From Leptotrichia massiliensis (GTDB taxonomy: Bacteria > Fusobacteriota > Fusobacteriia > Fusobacteriales > Leptotrichiaceae), in the NCBI RefSeq assembly GCF_900104625.1, contig NZ_FNVZ01000005.1, positions 1 to 64,000 of the forward strand: 64,000 nucleotides of DNA, in the 5' to 3' direction. The translations under genes and the position numbers were made by a program. The notes under the pieces are model-generated. The model worked only from the letters and a program-made list of their open reading frames with translations, was not told where the DNA came from and searched no databases. Of the stretch, positions 10,830 to 19,780 are shown piece after piece; the stretch's first letter is position 1; every line of letters starts with the position of its first letter.

Positions 10830-12245
10830 ATGATAAAAAAAATAAAATTAAATACTTTCTTTTTTAAGGAATATGCACAAATTGCTGAAAAAAACACTTA
10901 TTCGGCATATATTCCAAATGGAAGCAAGGGAATATGGTGTATTACTGACCTTGATGAAAAGACAAATGAAAAATGGCAGGAAAAGTCAGAAATATCTCAA
11001 AAATTTGAAAATAGTAATGTTGAAAACAAGAAAATTGATAAGATAAATTTAGCAAAAATTGGAGTTCATAAAATTATTGAAAAATATTTGGAAAATAATG
11101 AATTTTCGTTAGAAAATATAGAACAGATAATACAATCTTCCATTGATAAAGTGGTTTTTGAGAAAACAAAATTATATAAAGTTCATAAAGCTGAAAATAA
11201 TCTTGACTTAAAAAATTTTTATTCGCAAATTGTTATTATTATTGAAAAAAATAATATGATTGTTGGAAATATGGGGAAAACTGAACTTGTTTTGTATAGG
11301 GAAAATAGAATTGTGGAAAAGATAAGTGGAGAGCAAGTTAAAAAAATAAGACTGAAAAAACATGATTATTTGCTGGCTGGGAGTCCTGGATTTTGGAAAG
11401 TTGTTAATGAGAGTGAAATTGAGGAGATTTATGTTGATAGGAAAAGTAAATTAAATGTCGAGCAGAATTTAAGTGAACAGATAAAGGCTAGTGAGAAAAA
11501 ATTGGGAAAAGTGATACCATTTTTGTCGATTTTTGTTGAAGATATTGAAATGGAAAAGAATTATAAATTGTTAGGAAACGAGATTAATGAGAAAAATCAA
11601 AAGTGTGAAATGGCTGTAAAATATATGTTTTTAGTTGCAATGTTTATATTTTTATTTGTTTCTGTGGGAAAAAATATTCAAAAAAGTTATTTTGAAAACA
11701 GAAAAAACGGAAATACTGAAAATGTGATGGCTAAAAAGATTGGAGAAAAAGCAAATTTATTAGAAAGCAGGTTATATGTAAAAGCAGAAATAGAAAAGAG
11801 TAAAATTGAGCTGGAAAATTTGGGAAATGTTAAAGTTGAAGTTAAAGAATCTGCTGGGAATCGTAATTTAGTTGAATATCAAAAGGAAGAAACTGGGAAT
11901 GAAGAAATAAAAAATAAAGATATGGAAAATTTACAGATAACTGAAAATAATAAAGAAAGTAAAGTAAAAAGGGCTGAAAAATTAAATAATTCAAGAATAA
12001 AAAAGAAAAGTTCTAAAAATAAAAAATATAATAGAAAAAATCTGAATGCAGATAATAGAAATTTTAAGAAATATTATAAGGTAAAAAGTAATGGAATTTC
12101 ACAACTTGAAAAGGAAATTGAGAAAAACTGGGAAGTTCTTGGGCGTGATAGGAATGGGAATAATTTTGTGAAAAATAGAGAATTTAAAAGGGAAAAGAAG
12201 AATGGATTTTTTATTAAAGGGAACAATATTGAATGGGAAGTATAA
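10830..12245 (+). CDS. degenerate PP2C-like membrane protein (probable pseudophosphatase)
   Basis: A 471-residue protein. Residues 1-240 retain the outline of a PP2C fold (GIWCITDLD at 34-42, GNMGKTELVLYRENR at 146-160, AGSPGFW at 183-189) and resemble the phosphatase domain of the gene just upstream. Most metal-binding acidic positions are replaced, so catalysis is unlikely. A membrane helix spans about 261-280. The C-terminal 190 residues are Lys/Asn/Glu-rich and probably disordered. Its last 44 bases overlap the kinase gene in another frame, which implies translational coupling with the kinase. The PP2C relationship is inferred from motif spacing and should be confirmed structurally. Confidence 0.7.
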   Translation: MIKKIKLNTFFFKEYAQIAEKNTYSAYIPNGSKGIWCITDLDEKTNEKWQEKSEISQKFENSNVENKKIDKINLAKIGVHKIIEKYLENNEFSLENIEQIIQSSIDKVVFEKTKLYKVHKAENNLDLKNFYSQIVIIIEKNNMIVGNMGKTELVLYRENRIVEKISGEQVKKIRLKKHDYLLAGSPGFWKVVNESEIEEIYVDRKSKLNVEQNLSEQIKASEKKLGKVIPFLSIFVEDIEMEKNYKLLGNEINEKNQKCEMAVKYMFLVAMFIFLFVSVGKNIQKSYFENRKNGNTENVMAKKIGEKANLLESRLYVKAEIEKSKIELENLGNVKVEVKESAGNRNLVEYQKEETGNEEIKNKDMENLQITENNKESKVKRAEKLNNSRIKKKSSKNKKYNRKNLNADNRNFKKYYKVKSNGISQLEKEIEKNWEVLGRDRNGNNFVKNREFKREKKNGFFIKGNNIEWEV

Positions 12246-13107
12246 AATTTTAAATTATGTAGCTAAAAGTGATTTTTCCAATATTTATATGTGTGAAGAT
12301 AGACAAGGGGAAAAAGTAATTATTAAAGAATGTTATCCTTCGGAAATTGTTATGAGAAATGGCAAAGAGGTTTTTACGGAAAAGTATAAGAAAGATTTTG
12401 AACCGCTGAAAGAATGTTTTTGGAAAGAGAAATGTATTTTGGAGAAATTTTTGAAAAAATCTAAAAGGAAGAAACAGAGATTTGTGAATGATGTTGTTAA
12501 ACTTGTGGATTTTTTTAGTGAAAATAGGACAAATTATATTGTTACTGAATATTTTCGTGGAGTTACCTTGAAAAAATATATTTTGGAAAATCGGATAAAA
12601 AATGGAAAATTGAGGATAAATCATATTTTGGAAATATTCTTTAAAATTGCAGAAGTAGTTTGTAAAATTCATAAAAAGGGAATTATTCATTGTGATTTGA
12701 AGCCTTCTAATATTTTGATTGATATTAGGGGAAATATTAGGATTATTGATTTTGGAGCGAGCTTAAAAAAGAAGGAAAAAGTTGAGTTTGTTAAGGTTTC
12801 GGAAAGATATTCGCCGATTGAGATTTATTCAGAAAAAGTAGAGATTGATGAAAGAACAGATGTTTATTCACTTGCGGCACTTTTATATTTTATGCTTTGT
12901 GGAGTGAAAGTGGATGGGGCGATTAATAGGTTTTATAAGGCTGAACAGGAGTTTGATAGAGAGGTTATTTTGGGATTTGAGAAGATTGAGAAATTTAAGG
13001 AAGTGGAAGAAGTTATAAAAAAGGGGCTAGAGTTTGATAGGCAGAAAAGGTTTGGAAGTGTTAGGGAAATGATTGAAAAATTGAGAAAAATTTTTATGCA
13101 AAGCTAA
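12202..13107 (+). CDS. Ser/Thr protein kinase (Hanks type, soluble)
   Basis: A 301-residue single-domain kinase. The ATP-site Lys is in VIIKE (Lys42), the catalytic loop is HCDLKPSN (163-170, Asp165, Lys167, Asn170), DFG is at 183-185, and DERTDVYSLA (216-225) holds the conserved Asp of subdomain IX. The glycine-rich loop is poor in glycine (VAKSDFSN), the HRD arginine is Cys, and APE reads SPIE, features common in divergent bacterial kinases. It has no membrane helix, PASTA or other sensor domain, so sensing is probably supplied by the two membrane PP2C-like proteins. The start overlaps the preceding gene by 44 bases. Likely substrates are FHA partners of the same block (inference). Confidence 0.9.
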   Translation: MDFLLKGTILNGKYKILNYVAKSDFSNIYMCEDRQGEKVIIKECYPSEIVMRNGKEVFTEKYKKDFEPLKECFWKEKCILEKFLKKSKRKKQRFVNDVVKLVDFFSENRTNYIVTEYFRGVTLKKYILENRIKNGKLRINHILEIFFKIAEVVCKIHKKGIIHCDLKPSNILIDIRGNIRIIDFGASLKKKEKVEFVKVSERYSPIEIYSEKVEIDERTDVYSLAALLYFMLCGVKVDGAINRFYKAEQEFDREVILGFEKIEKFKEVEEVIKKGLEFDRQKRFGSVREMIEKLRKIFMQS

Positions 13108-13138
13108 ATATTTTTAATATTTTTAGATTTTATAAATT

Positions 13139-13330
13139 ATACTATTTGCCATTAAAATAATAGAATTATAGTAAAACTTCTTTAAAACCGAACTCAAAAG
13201 TCATGACTATTTTACTCAAACTCTAAATTCATATAATTTTTAGTAGTTTAATTTTAAACAGGTTAGAGTATAGTATAATTTTTTTTATGCAACAAAATAT
13301 AATTTCTGTTTTTTAAATTTGGGTTAGTAT
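13139..13330. mobile_element. MITE-like element (copy b)
   Basis: The left end ATACTATTTGCC (13139) and the reverse complement of the right end, ATACTAACCC (13321-13330), continue as an imperfect inverted repeat that ends in AGAATTATA versus AGAAATTATA. It is 192 bases long, non-coding, and separates the kinase gene from the Hsp70-like gene. Confidence 0.6.
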
Positions 13331-13445
13331 TAGATATGCTTGATAACCGTTTAAATTTAAAGTAAATATTGTTTAACAAAGGTAAAGAATTCTTTGTTAT
13401 TCAGGAAACTATTAGATAAATCACGATAAAATCAAAAACAAGTAA

Positions 13446-13474
13446 ATCTTGAATTTTAATAAAATCGTTATAAT
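13446..13474 (+). promoter_or_regulatory. possible promoter of the Hsp70-like gene
   Basis: A consensus TATAAT lies at 13469-13474, 33 bases before the ATG. The -35 is weak (TCTTGA at 13447-13452, 16-base spacer). A perfect 8-base inverted repeat TAACAAAG/CTTTGTTA at 13374-13399 lies upstream and could be an operator. This would let the chaperone part be expressed separately from the kinase part. Confidence 0.4.
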
Positions 13475-13507
13475 ACTTGAAAATAGTAAAGGGGAAAAGG
13501 TAAAAAT

Positions 13508-16171
13508 ATGAGATTATTTTATGAAGAGGAATTGCGAAGAAAATCTTATTATGAGATGTATCAGATTGCAATTGAGGAACATTTGGTAAATGTACATGTG
13601 GAAACGCCCACGAGAGAGGAGCTTATCTCGCTTTTAATGAAATATAGGGGAGTCAAGGAAAATTACTGTATTGACAAGTTTAATAAAAATGGGCTTGTGA
13701 ATGTTCAGGAACTTTTTGATAATAAACTTGGTGAGAGGATTCATCATGAGAATAAAATACGGGTGCCGCACAAGATTATTTTGTATAAGGAACTTAATTT
13801 GATGAGGGAAGACAATTATAAAATTGAGATTCCTGAAAATGTGAGCAGTGCAAATGTTTTTCTTATAAATGCAAATAATTACTTGTGTGGGATTTTCCAG
13901 CTGGAAAAGGATTTGAATAGCAGGAATAAGTATTTTTTAATTAGTAAAAAGGAATTTTTTAGAGTCGAAACGCTGAGAAATAATAAATTTTCATTTTTGT
14001 TCTTTAAAGAAAATGACTTGAAATTTATTCATAAGTTTTATAATTTGAAGGAAAATGAAATGACACCGCTTTATCCATATCAGATGGACTATTATAAAGT
14101 TGAAATTGAAAATTTTGTTGTGAAAAATCTGGAAACTACGAATACACCGCTTTGTATTGATTTTGGAACGGTAAATACGGCTCTTGGGGCATATCTGGAT
14201 AAAAATTATGTGAAAGATTTGCCTACTAATGATATTTTGAATGGAAATGTCGTGATAGATGCGATAAATTATGTGAAATTTGATGATGGAGAGAGACGTT
14301 ACCGTGAGATTTTTCCAACATTAGTTTATGTTGATGATTGCAGCGATGCTAACAAAATTAAGTATTCATTTGGTTACGATGTGGTAAGAAAGTTAGAGAG
14401 AAATGACTATATTGTCAATGGCTCAATTTTTTACAGCTTGAAAAGGTGGGTGCATGAACATAATAAACTTGAGAAAATTAATGATGAGTTTGGAAATATT
14501 CTATATGTAAAAAGAAAGGATATAATAAAGGCGTACTTAAAATATGTTGTGAATCGTGCTGAATATATGTTTAAATGCAAATTTAAAAAAATTCACGCTT
14601 CCAGCCCTGTAAAATTGAAGGAGCAGTTTTTGGCGATGTTTCAGGAAATTTTTATGATGGAAAATAAATTTAATAAAAATCAGAATTCTGAAATTACTGA
14701 AAAAAATATAATTTCAAGCGAGAAAAATTATGAATATGAGATTATTCGTGAAAATGCGATGGATGAAGCGATTGCAGTGTTGTATAATACAATTGAGATA
14801 CAGATAAGGAAGGGGAAATATAAGGAGAACGAAGAATACAGTGCATTAATTATTGACTGTGGTGGTGGGACGACGGATTTGGCGGCTTGTAAATATGTGA
14901 TTAGTAAGGACAAAATTTCATATTATCTGGATATAAGAACAAGTTTTGAAAATGGGGATGAGAATTTTGGTGGAAATGACTTGACTTACAGAATTGTACA
15001 GTTTTTGAAAATTGTGCTTGGGACAAGATATTCTGAAAATAGGGTTGTTTCTATTAATGATTTGATAAAATATGACAATGATATGATTTACAAGGTAATC
15101 GATGAGAGCGGTGTTGAGAAAATTTTTGAAAATATGAATTTGGAATATGAAAAGTATGAAAATGTAATCCCTACAAAATATTCACAGTTTGAGAATAAAA
15201 TGAGTGAGGAGTATCAGAAAATACGCAATAATTTTTATATGCTTTGGGAAGCAGCTGAAAATCTTAAAAAGGAATTTTTTACATCCGATGGAAGACTGCG
15301 GACACGTTTTGATGTGCCTAAAAATTATGAAAAACGGAATGATATTCATATAACGCAGTTAAAAAGCTGGAAAATTCATACTTATGAAAATGGAATATTT
15401 ACCACAATAACAGATTACCCAAGACATATTTTTACGATAAAGGAAATTGAAAAAATCGTAAAAGCTGATATTTACGGAATGCTCAGAAAATTTTTGAATA
15501 CATATTACAAGGAAGGGCTGCTTTTTGAATATTCATTGATAAAATTAAGTGGACAGTCAACAAAAATCAGTACATTTCAGGAAGTACTAAAGGAATTTGT
15601 GCCGGGAAAGATGATTGAATACAAGGAGCTGAGCCATCGTGATGATTACGAGCTAAAACTGAACTGTCTGGATGGAGCTATAAAATATCTGGATTATAAG
15701 CGTTTTGGACATATAGATGTGGAAATTGTGAATGAAGTTCCGCTTGTACCATATTCTGTGTGGGTGGAAAAATACGATGGGGAAAAAGTGGAAATGATAC
15801 AAACTTCACGAAAGGCTGATATTCTAATTGGACAAATTGATAAAAAGATTTCTGCTGAAGAACTAAAAATTTATGTTTATACTGCAGAAGGCGAATTGAA
15901 AAAAGAGATGATTTATAAAAATGAGGATAATTATGAAGAAATGGACGCACAGGAAATTTTGGCTGAATTTATAAATATAATTTCTCAAAATGATACCGAT
16001 ACAATTCAAAACAGCACAGTAAGATTTTTTGTTTACACCGATTTGAACAACTGGGGATTTTTTGTCGTTCCAATCCAAAGGAAATCGGATCAGCTTTATC
16101 TTGGACGAAAGGAATATTTCCCTTATGAAGATAATTTAAGTGAAAATTCCTATTTTGATGGAAACCACTAA
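13508..16171 (+). CDS. Hsp70/actin-fold ATPase with an extra N-terminal region
   Basis: An 887-residue protein. Residues 1-210 are a region I do not recognise (it includes a TREELISLLMKYRG segment near 35-48). The ATPase core then shows phosphate-1 IDFGTVNT (217-224), phosphate-2 IIDCGGGTTDL (near 448-458) and an adenosine-type motif LSGQSTKI (near 680-687), in the order of Hsp70/actin ATPases. There is no canonical DnaK substrate-binding domain; the C-terminal 200 residues differ. It is therefore a specialised Hsp70-like protein, probably driven by the J-domain protein of the same block. It precedes the HlyD-like gene by 15 bases. Client proteins are unknown. Confidence 0.82.
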   Translation: MRLFYEEELRRKSYYEMYQIAIEEHLVNVHVETPTREELISLLMKYRGVKENYCIDKFNKNGLVNVQELFDNKLGERIHHENKIRVPHKIILYKELNLMREDNYKIEIPENVSSANVFLINANNYLCGIFQLEKDLNSRNKYFLISKKEFFRVETLRNNKFSFLFFKENDLKFIHKFYNLKENEMTPLYPYQMDYYKVEIENFVVKNLETTNTPLCIDFGTVNTALGAYLDKNYVKDLPTNDILNGNVVIDAINYVKFDDGERRYREIFPTLVYVDDCSDANKIKYSFGYDVVRKLERNDYIVNGSIFYSLKRWVHEHNKLEKINDEFGNILYVKRKDIIKAYLKYVVNRAEYMFKCKFKKIHASSPVKLKEQFLAMFQEIFMMENKFNKNQNSEITEKNIISSEKNYEYEIIRENAMDEAIAVLYNTIEIQIRKGKYKENEEYSALIIDCGGGTTDLAACKYVISKDKISYYLDIRTSFENGDENFGGNDLTYRIVQFLKIVLGTRYSENRVVSINDLIKYDNDMIYKVIDESGVEKIFENMNLEYEKYENVIPTKYSQFENKMSEEYQKIRNNFYMLWEAAENLKKEFFTSDGRLRTRFDVPKNYEKRNDIHITQLKSWKIHTYENGIFTTITDYPRHIFTIKEIEKIVKADIYGMLRKFLNTYYKEGLLFEYSLIKLSGQSTKISTFQEVLKEFVPGKMIEYKELSHRDDYELKLNCLDGAIKYLDYKRFGHIDVEIVNEVPLVPYSVWVEKYDGEKVEMIQTSRKADILIGQIDKKISAEELKIYVYTAEGELKKEMIYKNEDNYEEMDAQEILAEFINIISQNDTDTIQNSTVRFFVYTDLNNWGFFVVPIQRKSDQLYLGRKEYFPYEDNLSENSYFDGNH

Positions 16172-16186
16172 AAAAGGAAGAGAAAT

Positions 16187-17446
16187 TTGAGAAAAAAAGA
16201 TGAGATAATTTGGATAATGCCCGCAATTTTTATTTTTATTATTCTTTTTATGATAAAATTCTGTACTCCCAAAATTAATCAGAAATATGTTATTGAAAAA
16301 ATAACACGTGAAAATCTTGAACTTTTTGTGGATATGAAAGGAACTGTTGTTGCACATAATATTACTAAAATTGGACTGGATGTGAATTTATCCGTTGATG
16401 ATGTTTATTACAAGGCTGGAGATTTTGTAAAAAAGGGCGATGTAATAGTGAAATTTAGCGATTATCAGAAAAATGGATTGAATGAAAAACGTATGTTATT
16501 AGTGATTAAAAATCGGGAATTAAGAAATTTGGAAAAACAAAAGGAATTGGGAGCTGATGTTAGTCAGAAAATTCAGGAATTACGTGGAGAAATATCAGGA
16601 TTGGAAATTGAAATTAAAGATGAAATGAGAAATACAAGATTGGTTCAGAGAAGTGTAAAAAGTCCATTTGATGCTTACATTGTGAAAATTAATGCAGTGA
16701 AAGGTGGAATTGCAAATAAAAATGAACCTATTTTGATTCTTGCCAAAAGAGAAGATTTGAAAATAGTTAGTGAAAGTTTGAAAAGTGAGAAAGTTAAAAA
16801 TCTGAATATTGGAAATGTTGCTGACATTACTATTTTCAGGAGGGAAAATAAAAAAATTGGAGAAGAAAAAATACTTGAAGAATTAATTGAAATGAAAAAT
16901 GATAAAAATGAGGAAATTTTGTGGGATAAAGATAAGACAAAAGAGAATTCGGATTTATTTTCTGAAAAAAAGGTTATTGAAGCAGAATTATTTAAAATTA
17001 ATAAAATTGGGGATATGAGTGTGTTTGAGTTTTTGCCAACATTATTTAAGGATTTGTTTTTAAATGAGCAAGTAGATATTCGTGTGATTTATAGGAAAAA
17101 AGAGAATGTTCTGGCTGTTCCAAAAAAGGCTGTTATTTTTAAAAATCAAAAAAACTATATTTATTTGATTGATAAGAATAATTTGGTTAAAGAAAAGGAA
17201 GTGTTTATTGGGATGGATAATGGAGAGAAGATTGAAATTTTTGGAATGGATATTGGAGAAGGGTTGGAAATTATTAGAAATCCTGATAATAAGATTGAGA
17301 ATAATGTGATTGTGGAACGAAGGAATATTAAGGATGAGGAAATTGAAAAGAAGAAAAAATTGGAAAGGTTAGAGTGGGAAAATGAAAAGCTGGGGAATAG
17401 AATGGATGAGAATGAGAGGGAGATTATCAGACTGAAGAGAAAATAA
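16187..17446 (+). CDS. HlyD-like membrane fusion / periplasmic adaptor protein
   Basis: A 419-residue protein with an N-terminal membrane helix (about residues 7-25), a barrel-sandwich half (VYYKAGDFVKKGDVIVKFSD near 72-92), a coiled-coil hairpin (about 95-150), the second half (VKSPFDAYIVKI...GG) and a beta-barrel/membrane-proximal region with AVPKKAVIF near 308-316. This is the layout of RND/ABC-exporter adaptors. The start codon is TTG, preceded by GGAAG at a suitable distance. No transporter or outer-membrane channel gene is adjacent, so it either works with a pump encoded elsewhere or is a structural part of this membrane system. The C-terminal 40 residues form a charged coiled coil. Confidence 0.75.
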   Translation: MRKKDEIIWIMPAIFIFIILFMIKFCTPKINQKYVIEKITRENLELFVDMKGTVVAHNITKIGLDVNLSVDDVYYKAGDFVKKGDVIVKFSDYQKNGLNEKRMLLVIKNRELRNLEKQKELGADVSQKIQELRGEISGLEIEIKDEMRNTRLVQRSVKSPFDAYIVKINAVKGGIANKNEPILILAKREDLKIVSESLKSEKVKNLNIGNVADITIFRRENKKIGEEKILEELIEMKNDKNEEILWDKDKTKENSDLFSEKKVIEAELFKINKIGDMSVFEFLPTLFKDLFLNEQVDIRVIYRKKENVLAVPKKAVIFKNQKNYIYLIDKNNLVKEKEVFIGMDNGEKIEIFGMDIGEGLEIIRNPDNKIENNVIVERRNIKDEEIEKKKKLERLEWENEKLGNRMDENEREIIRLKRK

Positions 17447-17496
17447 TATATTATTTTTTATATGGATTTATGATTTGATTTGAACGTAATAATGCA

Positions 17497-17620
17497 ATAC
17501 TAAACCGTATTTAAATAACAAAGTTATTAAAACTCTTTTCTAAACAAAATAATCTAAGACTAAAACCTATGATGAGTTAGAAATTTATTAAACATTTGCT
17601 ATTTAAATGGGAAATAGTAT
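17497..17620. mobile_element. MITE-like element (copy c)
   Basis: The left end ATACTAAACCGTATTTAAAT (from 17497) matches the reverse complement of the right end, ATACTATTTCCCATTTAAAT (17601-17620). The element is 124 bases, non-coding, and lies between the convergent HlyD-like and CapA genes. Base composition and end sequence match the other copies in this window. Confidence 0.65.
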
Positions 17621-17632
17621 AAGTTTAGTGGT

Positions 17633-18790
17633 TTAATTTGAATTACCAACCTTAGTAATTTTTCCATCAGCAGTGATAGAAAGTCCATTTCCATTTGGAA
17701 AATCAGATTTATTCAAGGAAATTATCTTTTTTATTGCTAATTTTTCTGAATCTATAAAAGGACCGAAACTTTTGTAAGTTTGTCTTACTGGAATAATTTC
17801 TCCAGAAATAAAGTCTCCTTTATTATTTATTTTGATTTTAAAAATAGGTGCAATTCCCATTGAACCAGAAACGTTTATTTTTCCGAAAGTTGCAAAATTT
17901 CCTCCACTATATGAAATAAATTTATTTTTGTATAGTTCGACTGCTCTTGTAACATGAGGGCCTTGCCCAAAGATTACATCAGCTCCATTGTCTATAGCAA
18001 AATGGGCAAATTCATAAACATTTCCTCTATCTTCGCCATGAAAAATTTCATGTCTTTTAGTAATGTGTTCAGCATTAGCACCTTCGGCTCCACCATGAAA
18101 CATGACGATTACAATATCAACTTTTGATTTTAATTCAGAAATAAGTTTTTTTGCATAATTATAATCATTTAGTTTTACAGTAGCTGAATTTGGAGAAAAT
18201 GAAATAAATCCAAATTTTTTTCCATCTTTTTCTAAAATAGCACTTTCAGCAATATCTTTAATTCCAGAATATTTTATTCCTAAATTATCAAGATTTTTCA
18301 TGGTTTCTTTAATTCCAATTTCTCCAAAATCATTGCTATGGTTATTGGCAATGCTCAAATAATCAAATCCAGCTTGTTTTAGATATGTCGCATATCTTAA
18401 AGGCATACGAAAGACATAACATACATTTGGATTATTACAGCTTTTAGGAGTTCCATCATTATCAAATAGAGTTCCTTCCAGATTTCCCACCGTTATATCA
18501 GCACTTTTTAGTATATTTTGTGTATTTTGAAGAATATTGGCATCATTTTTAGGAAGCAAATATTCAAAGGGATAGTTTGAACCAAGCATTATATCTCCAA
18601 CGCCAATTATTGTAAATTCTGTTTTTTTATTATGTTTATCAATTTTAGGAGTATCATTTTTGGAAATATTTGATATTTTTGAATTATTAATAAATTTATT
18701 AGCAACAATTTTAAAACTAGGATTTGTTGGAATTATCATAAATATTGTAACTAAAATAGCTATTAAAATTAATACAATATATTTTTTCAT
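17633..18790 (-). CDS. CapA-family (PGA_cap) metallophosphatase-like protein
   Basis: A 385-residue protein with an N-terminal hydrophobic segment (residues 4-22) for export or anchoring. The PGA_cap core contains GVGDIMLGS (near 64-72), GNLEGTL (near 104-110), ANNHSNDFG (near 148-156), FHGG (near 216-219) and GQGPHV (near 258-263), the metal-binding residues of the calcineurin-like fold. CapA proteins act in poly-gamma-glutamate capsule synthesis or export in Bacillus, but many relatives act on other envelope polymers, and no CapBC ligase genes are nearby. AAAGGA precedes the ATG. It is divergent from a Crp/Fnr regulator gene. Confidence 0.88.
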   Translation of the reverse strand: MKKYIVLILIAILVTIFMIIPTNPSFKIVANKFINNSKISNISKNDTPKIDKHNKKTEFTIIGVGDIMLGSNYPFEYLLPKNDANILQNTQNILKSADITVGNLEGTLFDNDGTPKSCNNPNVCYVFRMPLRYATYLKQAGFDYLSIANNHSNDFGEIGIKETMKNLDNLGIKYSGIKDIAESAILEKDGKKFGFISFSPNSATVKLNDYNYAKKLISELKSKVDIVIVMFHGGAEGANAEHITKRHEIFHGEDRGNVYEFAHFAIDNGADVIFGQGPHVTRAVELYKNKFISYSGGNFATFGKINVSGSMGIAPIFKIKINNKGDFISGEIIPVRQTYKSFGPFIDSEKLAIKKIISLNKSDFPNGNGLSITADGKITKVGNSN

Positions 18791-18940
18791 AAAGTCCTTT
18801 CAAAAATGTTAGTTTTTACACATATTTTACACATCTTTAATCTAAAAAGCAATAAATTTTATATTAAAAAAAATAATTTTTATTTATTATTGAAATTAAA
18901 ATATAAAAATGATAATATAGAAATTAAGCAAAATATTTTA

Positions 18941-18960
18941 TAATCAAATTATTTTGATTA
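18941..18960. promoter_or_regulatory. perfect dyad between capA-like and Crp/Fnr genes
   Basis: TAATCAAA (18941-18948), TTAT, TTTGATTA (18953-18960) form a perfect palindrome in the 262-base divergent intergenic region. A 20-base palindrome next to a Crp/Fnr-type gene is a plausible operator for autoregulation or control of capA. The arms are not the classic FNR box orientation, so the assignment is tentative. Confidence 0.45.
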
Positions 18961-19052
18961 CAAAATTATAGATTGTTATTAGATTGCTTAAATTTTAAGT
19001 TTATTTTAAAAAGTTTAAGTATATTTGTGAAAAATATGGGAGAAAATAAAAT

Positions 19053-19718
19053 ATGAAAATAAAAGACTTATCAATTTTATTGACAAAAGTTTCGTTATTT
19101 AAGGGATTAGATCCTGAAAAAATTTCAAAATGTTTGGAAAAATTGGATTTTAAAATAAAAAAATATGAAAAGAATGAAACTGTATTTTTTCGTGGAGATA
19201 CTTTGGAAAAAGTAATAATTATTATAAAAGGTTCTGCTTATGGAGAAATGCAAAAATTTAATGGAGATACGATTGTTATAGGTGAGATGAAAACAGGGGA
19301 AGTTCTGGCTTCTGCATTTTTATTTGGAGAAAATAATATTTTTCCTGTTGATTTGATAACTTTGGAAAATTCTAAATTATTATTTTTTGATAAAGAAAAA
19401 TATTTAGATACAATTCATTCTGATAAAAGACTTTTACTTAATTTTATAACTGAAATTTCAAATAAAAGTCAACTTTTATCAAAGCGAATATGGTTTAATT
19501 TTACAAATAAGACAATTGAGGAAAAGATTTTAAGCTACATAAAAGAAAATTCTGAAAATGGTAAAATTAAATTTTTGCCTAGTATTTCAGCTTTGGCAAA
19601 ACGTTTTGAAGTAACAAGACCTGCTTTATCAAGAGAAATTTCAAATCTATGTAAAAAGAAAATTTTAATAAAAGCTGAAAATAATGTCTATTTGATAAAT
19701 TTTAAAAAGAATGTTTGA
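19053..19718 (+). CDS. Crp/Fnr-family transcription regulator
   Basis: A 221-residue protein with an N-terminal cyclic-nucleotide-binding-like beta roll (about 10-120, starting LSILLTKVSLFKGLDPEKI) and a C-terminal winged helix (about 150-215) whose recognition helix is FEVTRPALSREISNL. There are no Cys residues in positions that would hold an FNR-type iron-sulfur cluster in the N-terminus, so an oxygen-sensing [4Fe-4S] role is unlikely; the ligand is unknown. GGGAG precedes the ATG. The promoter for the downstream small RNA overlaps its stop codon. Confidence 0.9.
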   Translation: MKIKDLSILLTKVSLFKGLDPEKISKCLEKLDFKIKKYEKNETVFFRGDTLEKVIIIIKGSAYGEMQKFNGDTIVIGEMKTGEVLASAFLFGENNIFPVDLITLENSKLLFFDKEKYLDTIHSDKRLLLNFITEISNKSQLLSKRIWFNFTNKTIEEKILSYIKENSENGKIKFLPSISALAKRFEVTRPALSREISNLCKKKILIKAENNVYLINFKKNV

Positions 19719-19743
19719 CATTTTTTCAGATAAAAGTTATAAT
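19715..19743 (+). promoter_or_regulatory. consensus promoter for the 6S-like RNA
   Basis: TTGACA (19715-19720), 17-base spacer, TATAAT (19738-19743). It overlaps the stop codon of the Crp/Fnr gene and has no protein gene downstream on this strand, so it most likely drives the RNA at 19781-19971. Confidence 0.8.
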
Positions 19744-19780
19744 GATTACAGATAAATAATCAATAATAAATTAAAAGTTT

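Noticed and set aside
6005-17446. Type VI secretion regulatory cluster
   Set aside because: Kinase, PP2C and FHA genes resemble the PpkA/PppA/Fha set, but no TssB/C, Hcp, VgrG, ClpV or membrane-complex gene is present, and Hsp70/J genes are not part of that set.
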